Part shown: piece by piece, positions 1-9,030 of the stretch
Layout: every line of letters starts with the position of its first letter
Numbering within the stretch: position 1 is the first letter of the stretch
Origin: Klebsiella sp. BIGb0138
GTDB lineage: Bacteria; Pseudomonadota; Gammaproteobacteria; Enterobacterales; Enterobacteriaceae
DNA: 64,000 nucleotides
NCBI RefSeq assembly: GCF_004342285.1
Contig: NZ_SMCV01000016.1
Coordinates: 1-64,000, forward strand
Direction: 5' to 3'
The notes under the pieces: generated by a model
The model's input: the letters and a program-made list of their open reading frames with translations, nothing else
What the model was told of the DNA's origin: nothing
Database searches by the model: none
Made by a program: the position numbers and the translations under genes

Positions 1-338
1 CCCAGCGCAGCGGCTACGCCCTCAATCTGCCACGGAGCCAGACCGCCTTTGCGGTGATATTTCTCGACGACAGCTGCCCGGCGAACCAGAAAATCCTCAC
101 TCGGGATATTGCACTCCGGGAGCCCCAGATAGGTTTCCCATTCAGGCAACAACTGGATGGTCGTCTCCGGGCGCATCTCCTGCAGCAGCAAATCGGCGTT
201 CACTTCAAGCCGGTTTAAACGTGGGCTGATGGCCTTTATAAGCGCTGTTAAATCCGCGTTTTCATCACGTGGCCATGCGCGGCCACGCGGCATATTTTGC
301 TGCAGGGCATCCTGCCATTCCGTTACGCTGTGAGCCAT
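1..338 (-). CDS. Mu gp48-like baseplate protein (DUF2313/YmfQ), 3' end cut by window
   Basis: The ATG lies at 338-336 and overlaps the end of the baseplate J gene. The frame is open to the window edge and encodes 112 residues starting MAHSVTEWQDALQQNMPRG and reaching PWQIEGVAAALG. Tryptophan- and proline-rich openings of this sort, directly after the J-like gene, are typical of the Mu gp48/YmfQ family, which links the baseplate to the tail fibre. The coupling to its neighbour and the length so far (family about 190 residues) support a real, incomplete gene. Confidence 0.85.
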   Translation of the reverse strand, partial: MAHSVTEWQDALQQNMPRGRAWPRDENADLTALIKAISPRLNRLEVNADLLLQEMRPETTIQLLPEWETYLGLPECNIPSEDFLVRRAAVVEKYHRKGGLAPWQIEGVAAAL

Positions 339-1396
339 GTGATATCCCCGATAGTGATGAGTTCGTTATTTTCACTGGTGATATCGGCGCTGATGTCCAG
401 CGTGTAGTCGGTGACGCCTGTCGCTGTACCAATCGCCGTGCGCAGGCTTGACAGCAATAAGGTCGAGTTCGGTGACAGCGTCTGCTGTAACGCTATCAGG
501 TTGGCTTCAGCAGCTTTCCGCGTTTCTGCAGTGTCAGGAACGAGATGGATCGAGGGGTTAACAGGCTTAAGCGTCAGCGTGATGATCCAGACCTCAATCC
601 CGCCCGGTTTTCCGACAAAGTTACCTGTGGCTGGGTCCTGATGGCGGAACAGATATTCATTCATCTGTTCCCGGTCGCTCGCGGTTGGCGTGATATCGGG
701 GCGGCTGTCATAGACCCATGCCAGCCCTACCGTGCTACCGCCGTGCCATGCGTCCCACGCCCATGCGCGTGAAACGCCTGGCATTTCTCGCGCCCAGATA
801 ACGTAATCATGAACTGCACCACCCACAGGCGGGTTACGCTTACGAAACAGCAAACGGTCAAGTAGCTCGTGAATAGGCTCGATATCCGTCCCGCCGGTTA
901 TGCCGCTGGCCGCTACCATTCCGACGCTTTCAACGCCCGGAATCGGTGACACAAGTGTCAGCTCACTCCCTGCATCGAGGTTGCCCGATGCGCCGACATC
1001 GTCAGCTTGTACAGTGACGGTCTGGATACTATTCACTGGCGCACCGGCTTTAATTACGTGATAACCCGCATCGTTACTGAACTGCATTTCCGTGTTCAGT
1101 GGGATTGGTCGGGAACCTTTAAAGGTCACAAGCCCGGTTGCATAGGTTGCCGCCTTACGAATAACACCTTCAGTATTAGCGGTATCAATGATGGTCTGAT
1201 CGTCAGATTTCACTGAAGGGACAATCTGATCGGCAATCCATGACTGGTAATCGTAAACATCACGCACAGCGCTACTGAACGACGTATTTAATGCACGTTC
1301 AATCCCCATTGGTGGGAGCTTTTCATCAAGACCGATTTCAATATCTTGCTCACCGGTTTTAATTAACTGGCGCAACGTAGGTACATTAAATGGCAT
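323..1396 (-). CDS. Baseplate J-like protein (Mu gp47)
   Basis: 357 residues, the usual size for Mu gp47/baseplate J-like proteins, which form the wedge around the central hub of contractile tails. Family-type features are the central segment with GGTDIEPIHELLDRLLFRKRNPPVGG and the AREMPGVSRAWAWD region. It overlaps gp46 upstream by 11 bases and gp48 downstream by 16, as expected in a translationally coupled baseplate operon. Function rests on family resemblance and position. Confidence 0.93.
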   Translation of the reverse strand: MPFNVPTLRQLIKTGEQDIEIGLDEKLPPMGIERALNTSFSSAVRDVYDYQSWIADQIVPSVKSDDQTIIDTANTEGVIRKAATYATGLVTFKGSRPIPLNTEMQFSNDAGYHVIKAGAPVNSIQTVTVQADDVGASGNLDAGSELTLVSPIPGVESVGMVAASGITGGTDIEPIHELLDRLLFRKRNPPVGGAVHDYVIWAREMPGVSRAWAWDAWHGGSTVGLAWVYDSRPDITPTASDREQMNEYLFRHQDPATGNFVGKPGGIEVWIITLTLKPVNPSIHLVPDTAETRKAAEANLIALQQTLSPNSTLLLSSLRTAIGTATGVTDYTLDISADITSENNELITIGDITWLTA

Positions 1397-1835
1397 TCTC
1401 GACCGCCTCCCAGCGTTTTTTAATTTCTACGGTGAGTTGGGTTTTATCTGGCCGGGTCAGAATGATATTTAAAGCCAGCCAGCTCATTCGCGGAATAGTG
1501 GCAGTTACCTTTGCATTTCTGGCGTATCCATAACGCAATAAAGGCTGCATCGCCAACTGGGCGTAGTTCTCTGCCTTCATGCGGATTTCTTCGGTCAGTT
1601 TTTCACGGTCAATGAGCCAGAGTTTCGAACCCCACTCAAAATCGCTGAAGGAATTTCCGGGCCAGCCGCGACGGTCATCAGTACCATCGGGTATTTCATC
1701 ACTGATATCGGCCCGCGCATCAGTGAAAAGGCAGATGTACACCAAAGAAACAAGGCCCTCGTCAAACGAAAGGCCATTGTGGTTAATCTCTATATCGCCG
1801 CCAGCGGGCAGGTGCCATTTTATTCTGATGGTCAT
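1386..1835 (-). CDS. Phage GP46 family baseplate wedge protein
   Basis: 149 residues placed between the spike gene gp45 and the J-like gene gp47, the exact Mu position of gp46. The middle part (DEIPDGTDDRRGWPGNSF) is typical of the GP46 family, which is related to W/gp25 baseplate proteins. Start and stop overlap the neighbours by a few bases. Confidence 0.9.
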   Translation of the reverse strand: MTIRIKWHLPAGGDIEINHNGLSFDEGLVSLVYICLFTDARADISDEIPDGTDDRRGWPGNSFSDFEWGSKLWLIDREKLTEEIRMKAENYAQLAMQPLLRYGYARNAKVTATIPRMSWLALNIILTRPDKTQLTVEIKKRWEAVENAI

Positions 1836-2371
1836 AAGGGTTTAGTCGTATCTTCACCGTCGCCATCCTTATGAATATGGTCAAGGAAACTTTTTCCCTT
1901 AACCTGAATATCTTCACTAAAAGAAGTGGGGCCGGTGATATTTATCTGTTTACCGATAATGCCGACTTCTTCCGTACCAACGAGATTTACCTTTTTCCCT
2001 GTTATTTCAATCTCGCCATTCTTCTTAAGGCGAATAAAATGACCTTCCTGATGATATATACAAACATCCCCGGATTCACCATTTCGTGGGCGTGATGATT
2101 TATCCTCGACGGCAATGGCCACCAGTCCACCGCGCCGCCCACCTACGGCCACGACAATGGCCTCCGAACCGACTGGCGGGACGCTGGAAAAGCCGTAGTT
2201 CTGGAACCGCTCGACATCGTCATCGGTCTCGTCAGCGAGTGACTGTACCTGCAGATTTTGTCGCCCGAGGCTGTCCGTGACGATACGCACGACCGCGCGA
2301 TCCACCATCAGGCGCAGACGACGCCCGAGAGAAGCGATAGAACGTGAAATATTCGCGTCTTTCAGTCCCAT
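1832..2371 (-). CDS. Mu gp45-like baseplate spike (central puncturing protein)
   Basis: 179 residues. The N-terminal half resembles the OB-fold of gpV/gp45 spikes and is followed by repetitive beta sequence (GEIEITGKKVNLVGTEEVGIIGKQINITG). The C-terminus carries an H165-x-H167 pair followed by KDGDGE, the arrangement that in P2 gpV and phi92 spikes helps bind iron at the needle tip. The product should be the trimeric tip that pierces the outer membrane. It is coupled to gp44 and gp46 by short overlaps. Confidence 0.92.
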   Translation of the reverse strand: MGLKDANISRSIASLGRRLRLMVDRAVVRIVTDSLGRQNLQVQSLADETDDDVERFQNYGFSSVPPVGSEAIVVAVGGRRGGLVAIAVEDKSSRPRNGESGDVCIYHQEGHFIRLKKNGEIEITGKKVNLVGTEEVGIIGKQINITGPTSFSEDIQVKGKSFLDHIHKDGDGEDTTKPL

Positions 2372-3453
2372 GTTGCCCCCACAGTGGTTTTCGATTTCGC
2401 TTTTTTGCTTTTCCCTTTCGCCTTCTGTGCGGGCATATCCAGTGATTCAGGCGGTACCAGTGAGAGTACCGTGATACGACCGCTGTCACCTTCCATGAAC
2501 GAGACCGCTTTAATCAGCCAGGTAACATTCAGTTGCTGGATAGGGTCCACAATCGGGACCAGTAAATTTGGTTGCCATAGCGGACCAGTGGTGCCGTTCT
2601 CACGCCATCCCGCAACAGTGATTTCAGTGGTGGTGGCTTCGCCCATCATCCGGGTCTTGTACCATTCGCCACGGGCGCTGGCACCGCCGACCGTCAGGCT
2701 TTCTTCATTCACCAGAATCTTTGGACGATATCGGGTTATCTCCGGGTCGCTGACAACCGCCTGACGCCCGCCGACCATCTTCACCGGCTGGTCATCCCAT
2801 GTTGACCCGCCTGCGCTGGCGGAACCCTTGATGATGTACTGGCTCGCACGTTCGCGCCAGCTGAAGCGACCACGGGCGGCCAGAATGTTATCGCCGAGGA
2901 TGAGGGATACACTGGCTCGCTTACTTGAGGCGCGAGTGATAATTAGCCGTCCGAACGCATCGGACGTCACAAGAACGCCGCGCTGCTTGGCCAGACGGTC
3001 AAGGAGTTCAAAACCTGTTTCACCCTGTTCCAGAGTGATGCTGCCGAAAGCCTCACCGGTATCGGTCTCGTTGATAACCTCGATGCCGTAGGGCTTGCAG
3101 ATAGTGGCGGCGAGCTGCTCCAGCTTCTGACCCTTCCACTGGCCAGACTTATCGACCACAGAGCTGTCCACCAGATCGCCGGTCTTGTCACGCCCCATCA
3201 CACGCAGGGATACATTCTCCGCGTCATAACTGGGAATAAAGTCATCGATATAGCCGGTCATGACCCGATCCTTACTGATGGAAACTGTGCAGGACTGACC
3301 CGGTTTGATTGCCCGTGGCGCAGCTGCTGACCAGCGAGCGGTAATGGTCAGATCAAATTCACCGGCAACGGACTCCAGTGACCGGTTGATGGTCATGTCT
3401 GTCCATCCGGCCCAGACCTGACCCGATACGTTCAGGGATACTTCTTCAGTCAT
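2362..3453 (-). CDS. Mu gpP (gp44)-like baseplate hub protein
   Basis: 363 residues when started at the ATG 3453-3451 (MTEEVSLNVSGQ); an upstream in-frame start would add five residues with less support. It matches the gp44/gpD/gp27 hub family: an N-terminal SGQVWAGWTDMTINRSLESVAGEFDLT segment and a polybasic tail (KAKGKSKKAKSK). The hub sits between tail tube and spike. It overlaps the stop of the circularisation gene by eight bases. Confidence 0.92.
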   Translation of the reverse strand: MTEEVSLNVSGQVWAGWTDMTINRSLESVAGEFDLTITARWSAAAPRAIKPGQSCTVSISKDRVMTGYIDDFIPSYDAENVSLRVMGRDKTGDLVDSSVVDKSGQWKGQKLEQLAATICKPYGIEVINETDTGEAFGSITLEQGETGFELLDRLAKQRGVLVTSDAFGRLIITRASSKRASVSLILGDNILAARGRFSWRERASQYIIKGSASAGGSTWDDQPVKMVGGRQAVVSDPEITRYRPKILVNEESLTVGGASARGEWYKTRMMGEATTTEITVAGWRENGTTGPLWQPNLLVPIVDPIQQLNVTWLIKAVSFMEGDSGRITVLSLVPPESLDMPAQKAKGKSKKAKSKTTVGATWD

Positions 3454-4708
3454 TGCCGATGATCTCAATTGTCTGTGAAGGGGTAATAAACGACGGGTAA
3501 CGCAGGCGGTTACGTTTCACCAGTTCATCACGGTTTTCTGCATTGTCTGTCTCCCGGTAGGCCAGAAGCATCACAGGCACCGTCTGTATCGACGTGACAC
3601 GGCGCATTTCAGGGAGTTGTACGCTACGGATGCGCACATCATTGACCACGGCAAAACGCAGCTCACGCAGGGAGCGCCACAGGTCACGCTGACCACTTTC
3701 GACGGCATCAACGGCCATTTCACCAAGTTGTTCCGCCAGTTGATCGCCTGTCGTTTGTGCATCCTGACTGGTTTCAAAGGTCGCAGTAGCCACAGTCTCA
3801 GCCTGCGCAACCAGCGTGGAGACGATCACCAGCCGCCTGAAGTCCTCGATATTAGTCTGCATGGCTTCGGTCGCTTCCGGCGTCGAGACGGGCATCACGC
3901 TGCTGGCAAAGCCGGTGGAAGCATTCACGCTGACGTTATCAGCCAGCGATTTCGTTGCGGCCTGTGCGGCGCGGTCACCTTCCCACTGGTCACGCAACTG
4001 TTCGTAAACACGCAGGGCAAACGGTGGCTCCGATACCAGGTCCTTCATATCGCTAATGAGGTCAACAACATCACGGATGATTTCCCCCGGCGCAGCTGCA
4101 GCAATACCGGTCAGGTCCTTAAACCGGTTGAGCCGGTCCATCCAGTCATTCAACGCATCGGGGAGTGTCGGCAGGTTGCTGATGAGGTTCTGCATATCAT
4201 CGAGCAGGGTGTCAACCATGCTGCCTACGCCATCCAGTGCCTCGAAGTAATCGCCATTCTCCAGCGCGTCTTTCACCGTATCAGCGGCACTTAATGCGGT
4301 GGCGCTGGTATCTTCAGTGGCTGACGGGAACAGTTGTTCGCCTGCCTCGAATACCTCAAAAGAGATGTACGCCACGCCGCCTTCCTCAGTTGAAAGGCGA
4401 TGAGTAACCCGGCCAGCCTGCACTTTCTGAACGCCGAACCACGGATGGACCAGCTCACCGGGTCCGGGAGTATTCAGCGCGGCCAGAAGACGGTTCATCT
4501 GTTCGATGTAGTCATCCCCCAGCAACACAGCGTTAATCTGCTCCTGCGTTAACACTGCGCCGTGGTCCTCAGTCCAGCCAACCTCTTTTTTGGGGTAAGC
4601 ATGGGGAATGGCGCGACGTCCGCCAGTGCCTTCGACGTCACGGAAAAAGAACGGAACGCCCCGGAACGAAGCATCACGCAGGTCTTCCCATTTAGTGGTG
4701 GCCATCAT
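3446..4708 (-). CDS. Mu gpN (gp43)-like DNA circularisation / baseplate protein
   Basis: 420 residues. The N-terminus (WEDLRDASFRGVPFFFRDV, GRRAIPHAYPKKE) is the conserved DNA-circularisation N-terminal domain of the Mu gpN family. In Mu this protein joins the tape measure/baseplate and travels with the injected DNA. It starts in an ATGA overlap with the tape-measure stop and overlaps the hub gene at its end. The rest of the protein is alpha-helical, with runs such as DMQNLISNLPTLPDALNDWM. Confidence 0.9.
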   Translation of the reverse strand: MMATTKWEDLRDASFRGVPFFFRDVEGTGGRRAIPHAYPKKEVGWTEDHGAVLTQEQINAVLLGDDYIEQMNRLLAALNTPGPGELVHPWFGVQKVQAGRVTHRLSTEEGGVAYISFEVFEAGEQLFPSATEDTSATALSAADTVKDALENGDYFEALDGVGSMVDTLLDDMQNLISNLPTLPDALNDWMDRLNRFKDLTGIAAAAPGEIIRDVVDLISDMKDLVSEPPFALRVYEQLRDQWEGDRAAQAATKSLADNVSVNASTGFASSVMPVSTPEATEAMQTNIEDFRRLVIVSTLVAQAETVATATFETSQDAQTTGDQLAEQLGEMAVDAVESGQRDLWRSLRELRFAVVNDVRIRSVQLPEMRRVTSIQTVPVMLLAYRETDNAENRDELVKRNRLRYPSFITPSQTIEIIGND

Positions 4709-6513
4709 TCCTGCTCCATGTTGCTGACGCCTGACTGGGCGCTCATCGTGATGCCCGGCGTGTTGACTTTGACGCTGGTCACTTGTACCCGGTCATCTTT
4801 AACAGAGACCTCGATACGACCTTTTAGCTCGGCGGCCTGCTGGAACGGATAGCCCGGCTGGTTTTGCGGCTGCAGCGAGGCCCACGGTGACGGATCCTGA
4901 TATCCCGCTGGGGAGGTGGTCGGAGAAGTCAGCCAGTCTTTTACCTTTGTCCAAACAGATGGGGCTTTAGCGCGGTCTTGTGCCCATTTGACCATGCTAG
5001 CCTTGTCATCATCAGTCAAAGGGGGAGGCTCTGACAGAAAAGGGATTGTGGCGGCTAATGGACCAACCATCCATGATGACCCTAGAGCTGAGTAGGCGCG
5101 TCCAGAACCGCCGCGTCCGGGCTTTCTCCCACCTCCGGGACCACCAATATCTGGCCCCCCCATGCCTCCATTACCCATATTAACGACGTAGACGGGCATC
5201 ACTCCTGAGCCAAACACGTCAGAAACACCTTTAGGGATACCTTTGGATTTGCCACCGCCGAACAGCTCCCACGCGCCTTTACCAATTTGAAACGCCTTGC
5301 GGGCGGCGATAACGCCCCCGACTGCGATGGCAATATTCTTGCCGGTCTCCAGCCAGTTCTGGACGGTTTTCTGGTCTACCGAGTTGATGGCGTCGGCCAG
5401 CTCCTGCACGGGCTCCGCAAGATTGCTGTTCGCAAATTTTTTCCAGGTGTTAGTCAGAGATGACATGGCCGAGGTGAAGTCTTTAGCAGCATAAGCGGCA
5501 TCGTTCATAATGCCCTGGCCGTCAGCTACAACGCCGTTATAACGTTTAAGGTTCTCCGCGCCTTTACCGGACGTCACGCTACTCAGCAACAGGATACTGT
5601 CCTGATTGAAACCGGCACCCAGTAAGCGGGCGTTCTGTGTCTCTGCACCTTTGTTACCGGATTTTTTGGCAATCTCCTGCATCAGCGTAGGAAGGGATCG
5701 CATCGTCCCGTCTTTATCAAAAACATTGATACCGTTCTGGCGCAGCGTTTTGACAACTTTTGGGATTTGCAAATCTCGAATAAGGTTTTCAACTGCAGTT
5801 GAGGCTGTCGTCGTATCGCCGGTAGCATCGACGGCGCTCTCCAGCGCAACGCCGACGTCTTTCACGCCTCTGACGCCCGTTCCTCCGGCTGCGGCATACA
5901 TTGAGAATGCTTTTACGCCGCGTTCGGCGATATCCTTCAGCTCAAATGCGCCTTCTTTACCGAGCTGATTCAGGGTATCCATTGCCTGCAGCGTCTGCTT
6001 TTCGTCGGTCAGGTTGAACTTTGTAAACTGAGAAAAGAGGCCACCAATGCTTTCACCTTCGGACCCCGAAGCCGCCAGCGAAGCGGCCATGATGTTACGG
6101 TTCTTAAAGCCGAAATCGATATCACCGGTGACGGTCCCGACTTTCTCAATGGCACTGACCACTTCGCTGTCGTCCACACGGAATTTGATCGCGGCATCCT
6201 GCATACCGCTGAACATCTCAGACATCTCTTTTTTGGTCTTCTCCGCAGCCAGCCCCATTCGGGTGATGCGGCGGTCTGTCGCGGCAAAGTCTCTCAACAT
6301 AGCGCTGCCGGCAAAGCCGGCAATCAGGGTTGTGTAGCGGTTACCCAATGCATCAAGACCACGACCTGCCGCCGCCGTGGTGGCTTTAACCACGTTCATT
6401 GCCCGCTCATTACGGCGGGCAAATTCAGACATGTTGGCTCCATACTGGCGGGCCTTTGCGGTCAGGTTACCTGCCAGATTGATGAGTATTTCAGTGGTGA
6501 GGCGGTTTGACAT
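4705..6513 (-). CDS. Tail tape measure protein (Mu gp42-like)
   Basis: 602 residues. The N-terminal part resembles the TP901-type tape-measure core (residues about 60-340, with KDIAERGVKAFSMYAAAGG). A hydrophobic stretch around IAIAVGGVIAARKAF and a Gly-rich, low-complexity linker (MGGPDIGGPGGGRKPGRGG) follow. Tape measures set tail length and help DNA entry. It begins inside the end of the frameshifted chaperone gene, the usual arrangement. Confidence 0.92.
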   Translation of the reverse strand: MSNRLTTEILINLAGNLTAKARQYGANMSEFARRNERAMNVVKATTAAAGRGLDALGNRYTTLIAGFAGSAMLRDFAATDRRITRMGLAAEKTKKEMSEMFSGMQDAAIKFRVDDSEVVSAIEKVGTVTGDIDFGFKNRNIMAASLAASGSEGESIGGLFSQFTKFNLTDEKQTLQAMDTLNQLGKEGAFELKDIAERGVKAFSMYAAAGGTGVRGVKDVGVALESAVDATGDTTTASTAVENLIRDLQIPKVVKTLRQNGINVFDKDGTMRSLPTLMQEIAKKSGNKGAETQNARLLGAGFNQDSILLLSSVTSGKGAENLKRYNGVVADGQGIMNDAAYAAKDFTSAMSSLTNTWKKFANSNLAEPVQELADAINSVDQKTVQNWLETGKNIAIAVGGVIAARKAFQIGKGAWELFGGGKSKGIPKGVSDVFGSGVMPVYVVNMGNGGMGGPDIGGPGGGRKPGRGGSGRAYSALGSSWMVGPLAATIPFLSEPPPLTDDDKASMVKWAQDRAKAPSVWTKVKDWLTSPTTSPAGYQDPSPWASLQPQNQPGYPFQQAAELKGRIEVSVKDDRVQVTSVKVNTPGITMSAQSGVSNMEQE

Positions 6514-6995
6514 TTTGCTTCCTCAACTGCTCTGTCAGGCGCAGCAGCTGCCGTATAGGCAACTGCTGCAGGTAGGGCAAATCAAAACGTTGGGACAAAT
6601 TGACGAGAAGGTTACTGAACGCCGTCGCCAGCGGCGTCAGTTCGCCCCCGGTTTGCTGTCTCCGCGAGTAAGTCGTCCATCGCGCTGGCTTTGCTGGACA
6701 AGAGTTCAAGGTCTTCCGGGTGAAAGCTGTAAAGCTGTTTAAGCGACAACGGGCCGGGGATATCACCAACGCTTAAGATCTGTTTACGCAACAGCGCCAA
6801 TCCCATCAGCACTTCGGAGCAATAGGCAACCGCCTTACCGTTGTCACCAATCACCACACGTTCTGCTTCAAGTTGCGCGTCGATAACGTCTTTCGAATTC
6901 AGCTCCCGGAAGGTGACGACGGAATGATGTGCTTCATCTTCGGTGCCTTTGCCGGTGATAAAGCCATGTTTCAGGGTTACGGTTAACTCAGCCAT
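6491..6995 (-). CDS. Tail assembly chaperone long form, joined by a -2 ribosomal frameshift
   Basis: The short chaperone (6612-6995) overlaps an open frame ending at 6491 that lies in the +1/-2 frame. A -2 slip at the five-G run 6649-6645 would join residues 1-117 of the short form to 51 further residues (GELTPLATAFSN to KPPHH), giving 168 residues. Two-product G/GT-type chaperones just before the tape measure are nearly universal in long-tailed phages, and Mu is reported to use -2 rather than -1. The extension has no start or Shine-Dalgarno site of its own that would fit. Confidence 0.8.
6612..6995 (-). CDS. Tail assembly chaperone short form (Mu gp41-like)
   Basis: 127 residues (MAELTVTLKHGFITGKG...). 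It sits between tube and tape measure, as Mu gp41 does, and resembles the Mu41/gpE-type chaperones that coat the tape measure during tube polymerisation. The zero-frame product ends RTDAAGDGVQ after the slippery run. It starts four bases after the tube gene. Confidence 0.88.
   Translation of the reverse strand: MAELTVTLKHGFITGKGTEDEAHHSVVTFRELNSKDVIDAQLEAERVVIGDNGKAVAYCSEVLMGLALLRKQILSVGDIPGPLSLKQLYSFHPEDLELLSSKASAMDDLLAETANRGRTDAAGDGVQ
6645..6649 (-). other. Probable -2 frameshift slippery site (GGGGG)
   Basis: On the minus strand the zero-frame codons are AAC CGG GGG CGA. The five consecutive Gs let a tRNA-Gly on GGG (6647-6645) slip back two bases and re-pair with GGG at 6649-6647. Reading then continues GGC GAA CTG ACG into the downstream frame. 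The frame relation of the two overlapping frames (+1, i.e. -2) rules out a -1 slip. Confidence 0.75.
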
Positions 6996-6998
6996 GAT

Positions 6999-7352
6999 TT
7001 ACACCTTCACCAGTTTGACGCCGATAAAGTTGGCACTGATGGTGCCTGCGTCTTCATCCAGCGTCGCCGGATTGTCGGTGGCCGCGCCAGTCATCATGTA
7101 GGTCAGGCCGTTGTCACCCTCAAACATCACCGTCACGTTTTCCCAGTTACTGATTTCGATGACGTCCATATCCTGTGCTGCCGCGATGGTCATCTGGATC
7201 GAGGGACCGGCCATCTTGCGGGAGTTACCCCAGACCTTGCCACCGCCCATATGCTGGGTTCGGGCATAGCCTCCCGGATTGAGGGTGGACTTACCCTCAG
7301 TTTTGATTTCGCGACCGTTGATACGAATGGCCGCCATACCCAGAATGCTCAT
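6999..7352 (-). CDS. Tail tube protein (Mu gpM-like)
   Basis: 117 residues, the usual size of Mu gpM. Conserved features are the N-terminal INGREIKTEGKSTLNPGGYARTQHMGGG and a central QMTIAAAQDMD stretch. It forms the hexameric inner tube inside the contractile sheath. It lies directly after the sheath gene with a nine-base gap. Confidence 0.93.
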   Translation of the reverse strand: MSILGMAAIRINGREIKTEGKSTLNPGGYARTQHMGGGKVWGNSRKMAGPSIQMTIAAAQDMDVIEISNWENVTVMFEGDNGLTYMMTGAATDNPATLDEDAGTISANFIGVKLVKV

Positions 7353-7361
7353 AAACGCTCC

Positions 7362-8840
7362 TTAAAGTTTGAACTGGATGAGACCGGCCATCACACGCAG
7401 CTGATTGACCAGATTGGGATGACAGATAAAGTTCAGGCGATTTTTGTCAGCACCATCGAGATACACATCAAGCGTGTCCTTGTAGTCTTCAAAATCTTCC
7501 ACAAGGCCTGCCGGTATCAGCTCGCTCAGGGCAATATCCAGCAGTTCGCCGCGTGCAATTTTCGGTGTCATTACCGGTTGACCCGGATCAAGCAGGTCAA
7601 GCACATCGTCCCCTGCCAGCTTGTGGCGTGGATAGCGGTTGCTGAAGCGGTTTTTAATGACGTAGCGGATACGTCCCAGCGTCGCCGGTGACTGCACATC
7701 GAGGTAAGACGTGTCTGGGTCGCCGAACTGGTTAACGCGGTACATGGTGATTTCACGCTCGATGCAGACATTTCCGCCAGCATCAACGTAATGGGTAGCG
7801 ATACCATCCTTCAGCAGCAGGTTACGCTCGGGCATATCCCAGCGAATATCTTTGGCCGGGGCCAGAATCCCGGTCAGCACCAGCGTCTGCAGCGGACGTG
7901 CCGGATCATTCGCCAGATAATAGGACGCAATACCGCCATAGGATGCCGCCCACAGCCAGTACGGTTGCGGCGCAAGATTGGTCCCGATACAGGAGATGAG
8001 CCAGTCATTACGGGTTTCGCCAAAGGTGCCCGATTCAGCATGGGTTCCACGGAACGCGGTCCACAGCTGCGCCTCAATCATCTTGAGTGGCCCCCAGCGC
8101 TCCAGCAGTTCATCACGAATGGTGTTGAGGCTCTGCGTATCGTTGTACGGGAACACAATATCGGTGTACCAGTCATCGCCCAGCGCCGCCACGACAGCGG
8201 AAATATCCGGAGTGCCGGTGCCACCCGTAAAGCCGGTAATGGTGACCTTTACACCTGCCGGTGACTGCTCTCCGGGGTAGTAGTTGAGGCGGGCGTCCAT
8301 CCCGTTACCCGTGGTTCCTGGCCAGTTCGCGGTCAGTGTGACCACACTGGTTGATGCTGCTTTCGGCGCGGCGGTCACCTGCGTCGCCGGTAGTTTATTC
8401 ACGGCGGCAATAATGGCCGTGGCGATGGTGTCGGCAGTATCGTCGGCGGCAACGCCGACCTGTACTGAAACACCATTGACCAGCAGGGCCAGTGTCCCCG
8501 CATCGGTAGCAGGTCCGGTGATGGCCAGCTCAGCTTTTGCGGCGTTACCTGCAGCAATATCTGCCATTCCCATCGCCCACAGCTCGGTGTAGCTGTTGCC
8601 TTTGCGGAGGGTTTTCACCATCTCCGCCAGCATGGAACCTTTGCCATACAATTGTTCAGCTGTACCGTCACTGGTGATGCGGTTCGACGTCAGCGCTGCC
8701 GCTGTACCGGTCGCGTTTTGCTGACCGATCACAATGATTTTGCGAGACTGGGCCGGGGCGCTGTCCAGCGCCTGAGAGTTATCGATATCAATGATGACCA
8801 GCGGGACACGGAAATCATCAGGAATATTGCCTAGTGACAT
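7362..8840 (-). CDS. Contractile tail sheath protein (Mu gpL-like)
   Basis: 492 residues, close to Mu gpL. It starts MSLGNIPDDFRVPLVIIDIDNSQAL and contains the sheath-type segments GTPDISAVVAALGDDWYTDIVFPYND and, near the C-terminus, ITMYRVNQFGDPDTSYLDVQ. The sheath contracts to drive the tube into the cell. It follows the DUF2635 gene by one base and precedes the tube gene. Confidence 0.95.
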   Translation of the reverse strand: MSLGNIPDDFRVPLVIIDIDNSQALDSAPAQSRKIIVIGQQNATGTAAALTSNRITSDGTAEQLYGKGSMLAEMVKTLRKGNSYTELWAMGMADIAAGNAAKAELAITGPATDAGTLALLVNGVSVQVGVAADDTADTIATAIIAAVNKLPATQVTAAPKAASTSVVTLTANWPGTTGNGMDARLNYYPGEQSPAGVKVTITGFTGGTGTPDISAVVAALGDDWYTDIVFPYNDTQSLNTIRDELLERWGPLKMIEAQLWTAFRGTHAESGTFGETRNDWLISCIGTNLAPQPYWLWAASYGGIASYYLANDPARPLQTLVLTGILAPAKDIRWDMPERNLLLKDGIATHYVDAGGNVCIEREITMYRVNQFGDPDTSYLDVQSPATLGRIRYVIKNRFSNRYPRHKLAGDDVLDLLDPGQPVMTPKIARGELLDIALSELIPAGLVEDFEDYKDTLDVYLDGADKNRLNFICHPNLVNQLRVMAGLIQFKL

Positions 8841-8841
8841 A

Positions 8842-9030
8842 TCACTTCTCCTTTACGGCTGGGGTCTTTGCGGTTTCAACCGGGATGGTGGAAATGACCA
8901 CGTCACCTTCAGCTTCCCTACGGTGCCACCACGAACTCATAGGGAGGTTCTCCCCGGCAGGTGAGAGGTGCTCCCCCGACGCTTTACGTACCTTCAGCCC
9001 CTCGCGGGCTGGCTTAATATGTTTTTTCAT
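8842..9030 (-). CDS. DUF2635 small protein (Mu gp38-like)
   Basis: 62 residues (MKKHIKPAREGLKVRKASGEHLSPAGE...). Short DUF2635 proteins with a KPAREGLKVR...G..L opening occur between gp37 and the sheath in Mu-like phages; their role is unknown. It overlaps the gp37 stop and ends one base before the sheath start. Confidence 0.85.
   Translation of the reverse strand: MKKHIKPAREGLKVRKASGEHLSPAGENLPMSSWWHRREAEGDVVISTIPVETAKTPAVKEK

Noticed and set aside
8284-8592. Plus-strand Ala/Val-rich frame in the sheath gene, looking like a membrane protein
   Set aside because: Its composition is the reverse complement of the Ala-rich sheath gene.
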